6,625 nt of DNA from Thermoplasmata archaeon (GTDB lineage Archaea; Thermoplasmatota; E2; UBA202; JdFR-43): NCBI GenBank assembly GCA_021163175.1, contig JAGGXG010000007.1, forward strand, positions 1-6,625, read 5' to 3'. Numbering within the stretch: the stretch's first letter is position 1; the number at the start of each line of letters is the position of its first letter. The notes under the pieces are model-generated. The model ran no database searches. It was not told where the DNA came from and saw only the letters and a list, made by a program, of their open reading frames with translations. The translations under genes were made by a program, and so were the position numbers. Positions 5,407 through 6,625 of this stretch are shown here, piece by piece.

Positions 5407-6495
5407 ATGCGATTGAAGAAATGCATCGTTGCCATAGCAATAATTTTGCTGGCATCCCCGAATTTTCACACAATACATGGAAAAAGCTCGTTGCCTTCCT
5501 ATTTCTGCTGGTGCAATATCGATGACGTTGATTACACAACGCCTGCAAAGAATCAGGAGCCATGTCCGAGTTGCGAAGCTTACGCTCTTGTAGCAGCTTT
5601 GGAAACGCTCGTGCAATATAAAGTTGGATATCCCTTTGGTTGTGATTTATCTGAATTGCACCTGTTTTTCTGCTCTGGTGGAACATGCAAGTGGGGAGTT
5701 GACATTAAAGAAGCTGCCCAATATCTCGTTGATTATGGAGTGCCAGATGAAGGTTGCTTTCCAGAATTGCATCGCAAGTTTGATATGCCATGCAATCTCA
5801 CACTCCCAGACTGGCAGAACAGGAGCGTGAGAATAAAAGAATGGGGATGGGTTGAGAATAGTAAGGAGGCCATCAAAAAAGCTTTGATAGAGCATGGTCC
5901 ACTTGCAGCCTGCATATATGTGTGGAAGGATTTTTATTATTACCATGGTGGAATATACCGCCACAGATGGGGTCGCCTTGTTGGAGGGCATGTTATAGCA
6001 ATAATGGGATATAATGATACTGGCGGCTACTGGATATGCAAGAATAGCTGGGGTCGTAACTGGGGTGAGGACGGATGGTTCAGAGTTGCCTATGATGCAA
6101 ACATTTTCATAAAGCGTTGCTACGGGGGAACCGGAATTCTGTATATAGATGGCGTATACGGAAATTTGATGCCAGATGTTCCAAAAGTTTATATTGTCTC
6201 GCCAAAAAGATATCATACCTATGTGCTTGGACGTGAGATTCCTTCCTTGCTTGGAAGAATTTTCATTCAAAATGGAGTGCCTCGCATCATTGGAAGCATG
6301 CCAGTAATAATAAATGCAAGCAACACAGTAAAAGTTGAATTTTATATCGATGGTAAACTGGCTGCCCTCGATACCCAACCACCTTTCGAACAATACATAA
6401 ACGCTCCATTTGGAAAACATGAACTCAAAGTTATTGCATACGCTTCCAATGGAAATATATCATGGGCTGGCATAGATTTCTTTTCATTGATGTAG
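5407..6495 (+). CDS. secreted papain-family (C1A) cysteine protease with C-terminal Ig-like domain
   Basis: The 362-residue protein has a basic start and hydrophobic core (2-17), a signal peptide likely cleaved near residue 25. The mature part starts directly with the protease fold; there is no inhibitory propeptide. The oxyanion Gln is Q50 in KNQEPCPSC, the nucleophile C56, the His H195 in GGHVIAIMGYND, and the Asn N213 in CKNSWGRNWGEDGW. The usual CGSCWAF is CPSCEAY, so the Trp after the nucleophile is Glu. About a dozen Cys in the mature domain suggest disulfides. From PKVYIVSPK (259) on, a beta-sandwich domain follows with VKVEFYIDGKLAALDTQPPF and GKHELKVIAYASNGN, like bacterial Ig-type domains used for binding or spacing. 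Expected role: extracellular or cell-surface protein digestion. It ends 26 bases before another exported protein. No surface anchor is visible. Confidence 0.9.
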   Translation: MRLKKCIVAIAIILLASPNFHTIHGKSSLPSYFCWCNIDDVDYTTPAKNQEPCPSCEAYALVAALETLVQYKVGYPFGCDLSELHLFFCSGGTCKWGVDIKEAAQYLVDYGVPDEGCFPELHRKFDMPCNLTLPDWQNRSVRIKEWGWVENSKEAIKKALIEHGPLAACIYVWKDFYYYHGGIYRHRWGRLVGGHVIAIMGYNDTGGYWICKNSWGRNWGEDGWFRVAYDANIFIKRCYGGTGILYIDGVYGNLMPDVPKVYIVSPKRYHTYVLGREIPSLLGRIFIQNGVPRIIGSMPVIINASNTVKVEFYIDGKLAALDTQPPFEQYINAPFGKHELKVIAYASNGNISWAGIDFFSLM

Positions 6496-6500
6496 CAAAA

Positions 6501-6508
6501 TTTAAATT
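6501..6508 (+). promoter_or_regulatory. TATA-like box for the last, partial gene
   Basis: TTTAAATT with an A-rich lead (CAAAA) lies right after the protease stop. Its centre is about 18 bases before the ATG at 6522 and 24 before the in-frame GTG at 6528, so transcription could start at either codon. The last gene therefore may have its own promoter. Confidence 0.4.
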
Positions 6509-6521
6509 AAACACCCAATTT

Positions 6522-6625
6522 ATGGTTGTGAAAAAGATTTTGGCTACCATGCTTACAATTCTTCTTCTATTTCCAGTGCATATTCATGCATATGAAAAAG
6601 GCGATGGAAAAGTTTTGTATGTTGG
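6522..6625 (+). CDS. N-terminus of an exported protein (3' end outside window)
   Basis: The first 34 codons read MVVKKILATMLTILLLFPVH then IHAYEKGDGKVLYVG. A basic start, a hydrophobic core and a small residue at the AYE junction (His-Ala) make a clear signal peptide with cleavage near residue 23. GTG at 6528 is an alternative start that fits the TATA spacing better. Nothing downstream is visible, so no function can be given. Its place after a secreted protease suggests it may be another extracellular hydrolase or surface protein. Confidence 0.65.
   Translation, partial: MVVKKILATMLTILLLFPVHIHAYEKGDGKVLYV

Noticed and set aside
5647..6420. A 257-codon open frame on the minus strand opposite the protease gene
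   Set aside because: It is the antisense shadow of a strongly supported C1A protease, has no family-like motifs, promoter or ribosome site, and mixes residues in an unnatural way.
1..6625. CRISPR arrays, tRNA or rRNA genes, toxin-antitoxin pairs or a defence system
   Set aside because: No regular direct repeats, cloverleaf-like sequences or recognisable toxin, nuclease or defence domains were seen on either strand.

Overview
The window looks archaeal, most likely from a Thermoplasmata-type lineage in an AT-rich genome. Three things point there. Most genes have a TATA-like box (TTTAAA, TTATATA or similar) centred about 23-26 bases before the start codon, which implies leaderless transcripts, while downstream operon genes have Shine-Dalgarno-like sites. 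Ile and Arg codons lean to ATA and AGA/AGG. The gene content (DUF432, GSI-alpha glutamine synthetase, UPF0132 protein, secreted papain-like protease with a C-terminal beta domain) is typical of archaea. The exact lineage is inferred and not proven.

Layout: 1-185 is the C-terminal end of a DDE transposase cut by the window edge, followed by a possible insertion-sequence end near 188-207. 244-1481 is a two-gene plus-strand operon: a membrane lipid/polyprenol kinase of the dolichol/phytol kinase family, then a thymidylate-kinase-like P-loop kinase. A minus-strand glutamine synthetase (2852-1533) converges on it. A divergent promoter region (2853-3028) separates glnA from a plus-strand pair, a DUF432 protein and an MscS-type mechanosensitive channel, joined by an ATGA stop/start overlap. 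The channel gene ends tail to tail with, and overlaps by 4 bases, a minus-strand UPF0132 membrane protein that has lost its first third. 4791-5340 is a decayed area: the UPF0132 remnant, about 200 bases with no convincing intact gene, and a frameshifted first half of a TauE/SafE-type transporter on the minus strand. Divergent from it, 5407-6495 encodes a secreted C1A (papain) protease, followed by the start of another exported protein that runs off the window.

How the genes work together: the two kinases may act on consecutive steps or simply share an operon. DUF432 and MscS are probably one functional unit in osmotic or tension response. Glutamine synthetase is a stand-alone nitrogen-assimilation gene with its own promoter. 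The protease and its downstream neighbour look like part of an exported-protein locus. I found no CRISPR array, tRNA, rRNA, or clear defence system. The points most worth following are the unusual thymidylate-kinase paralogue beside a lipid kinase, the coupled DUF432-MscS pair, and the decayed transporter region.
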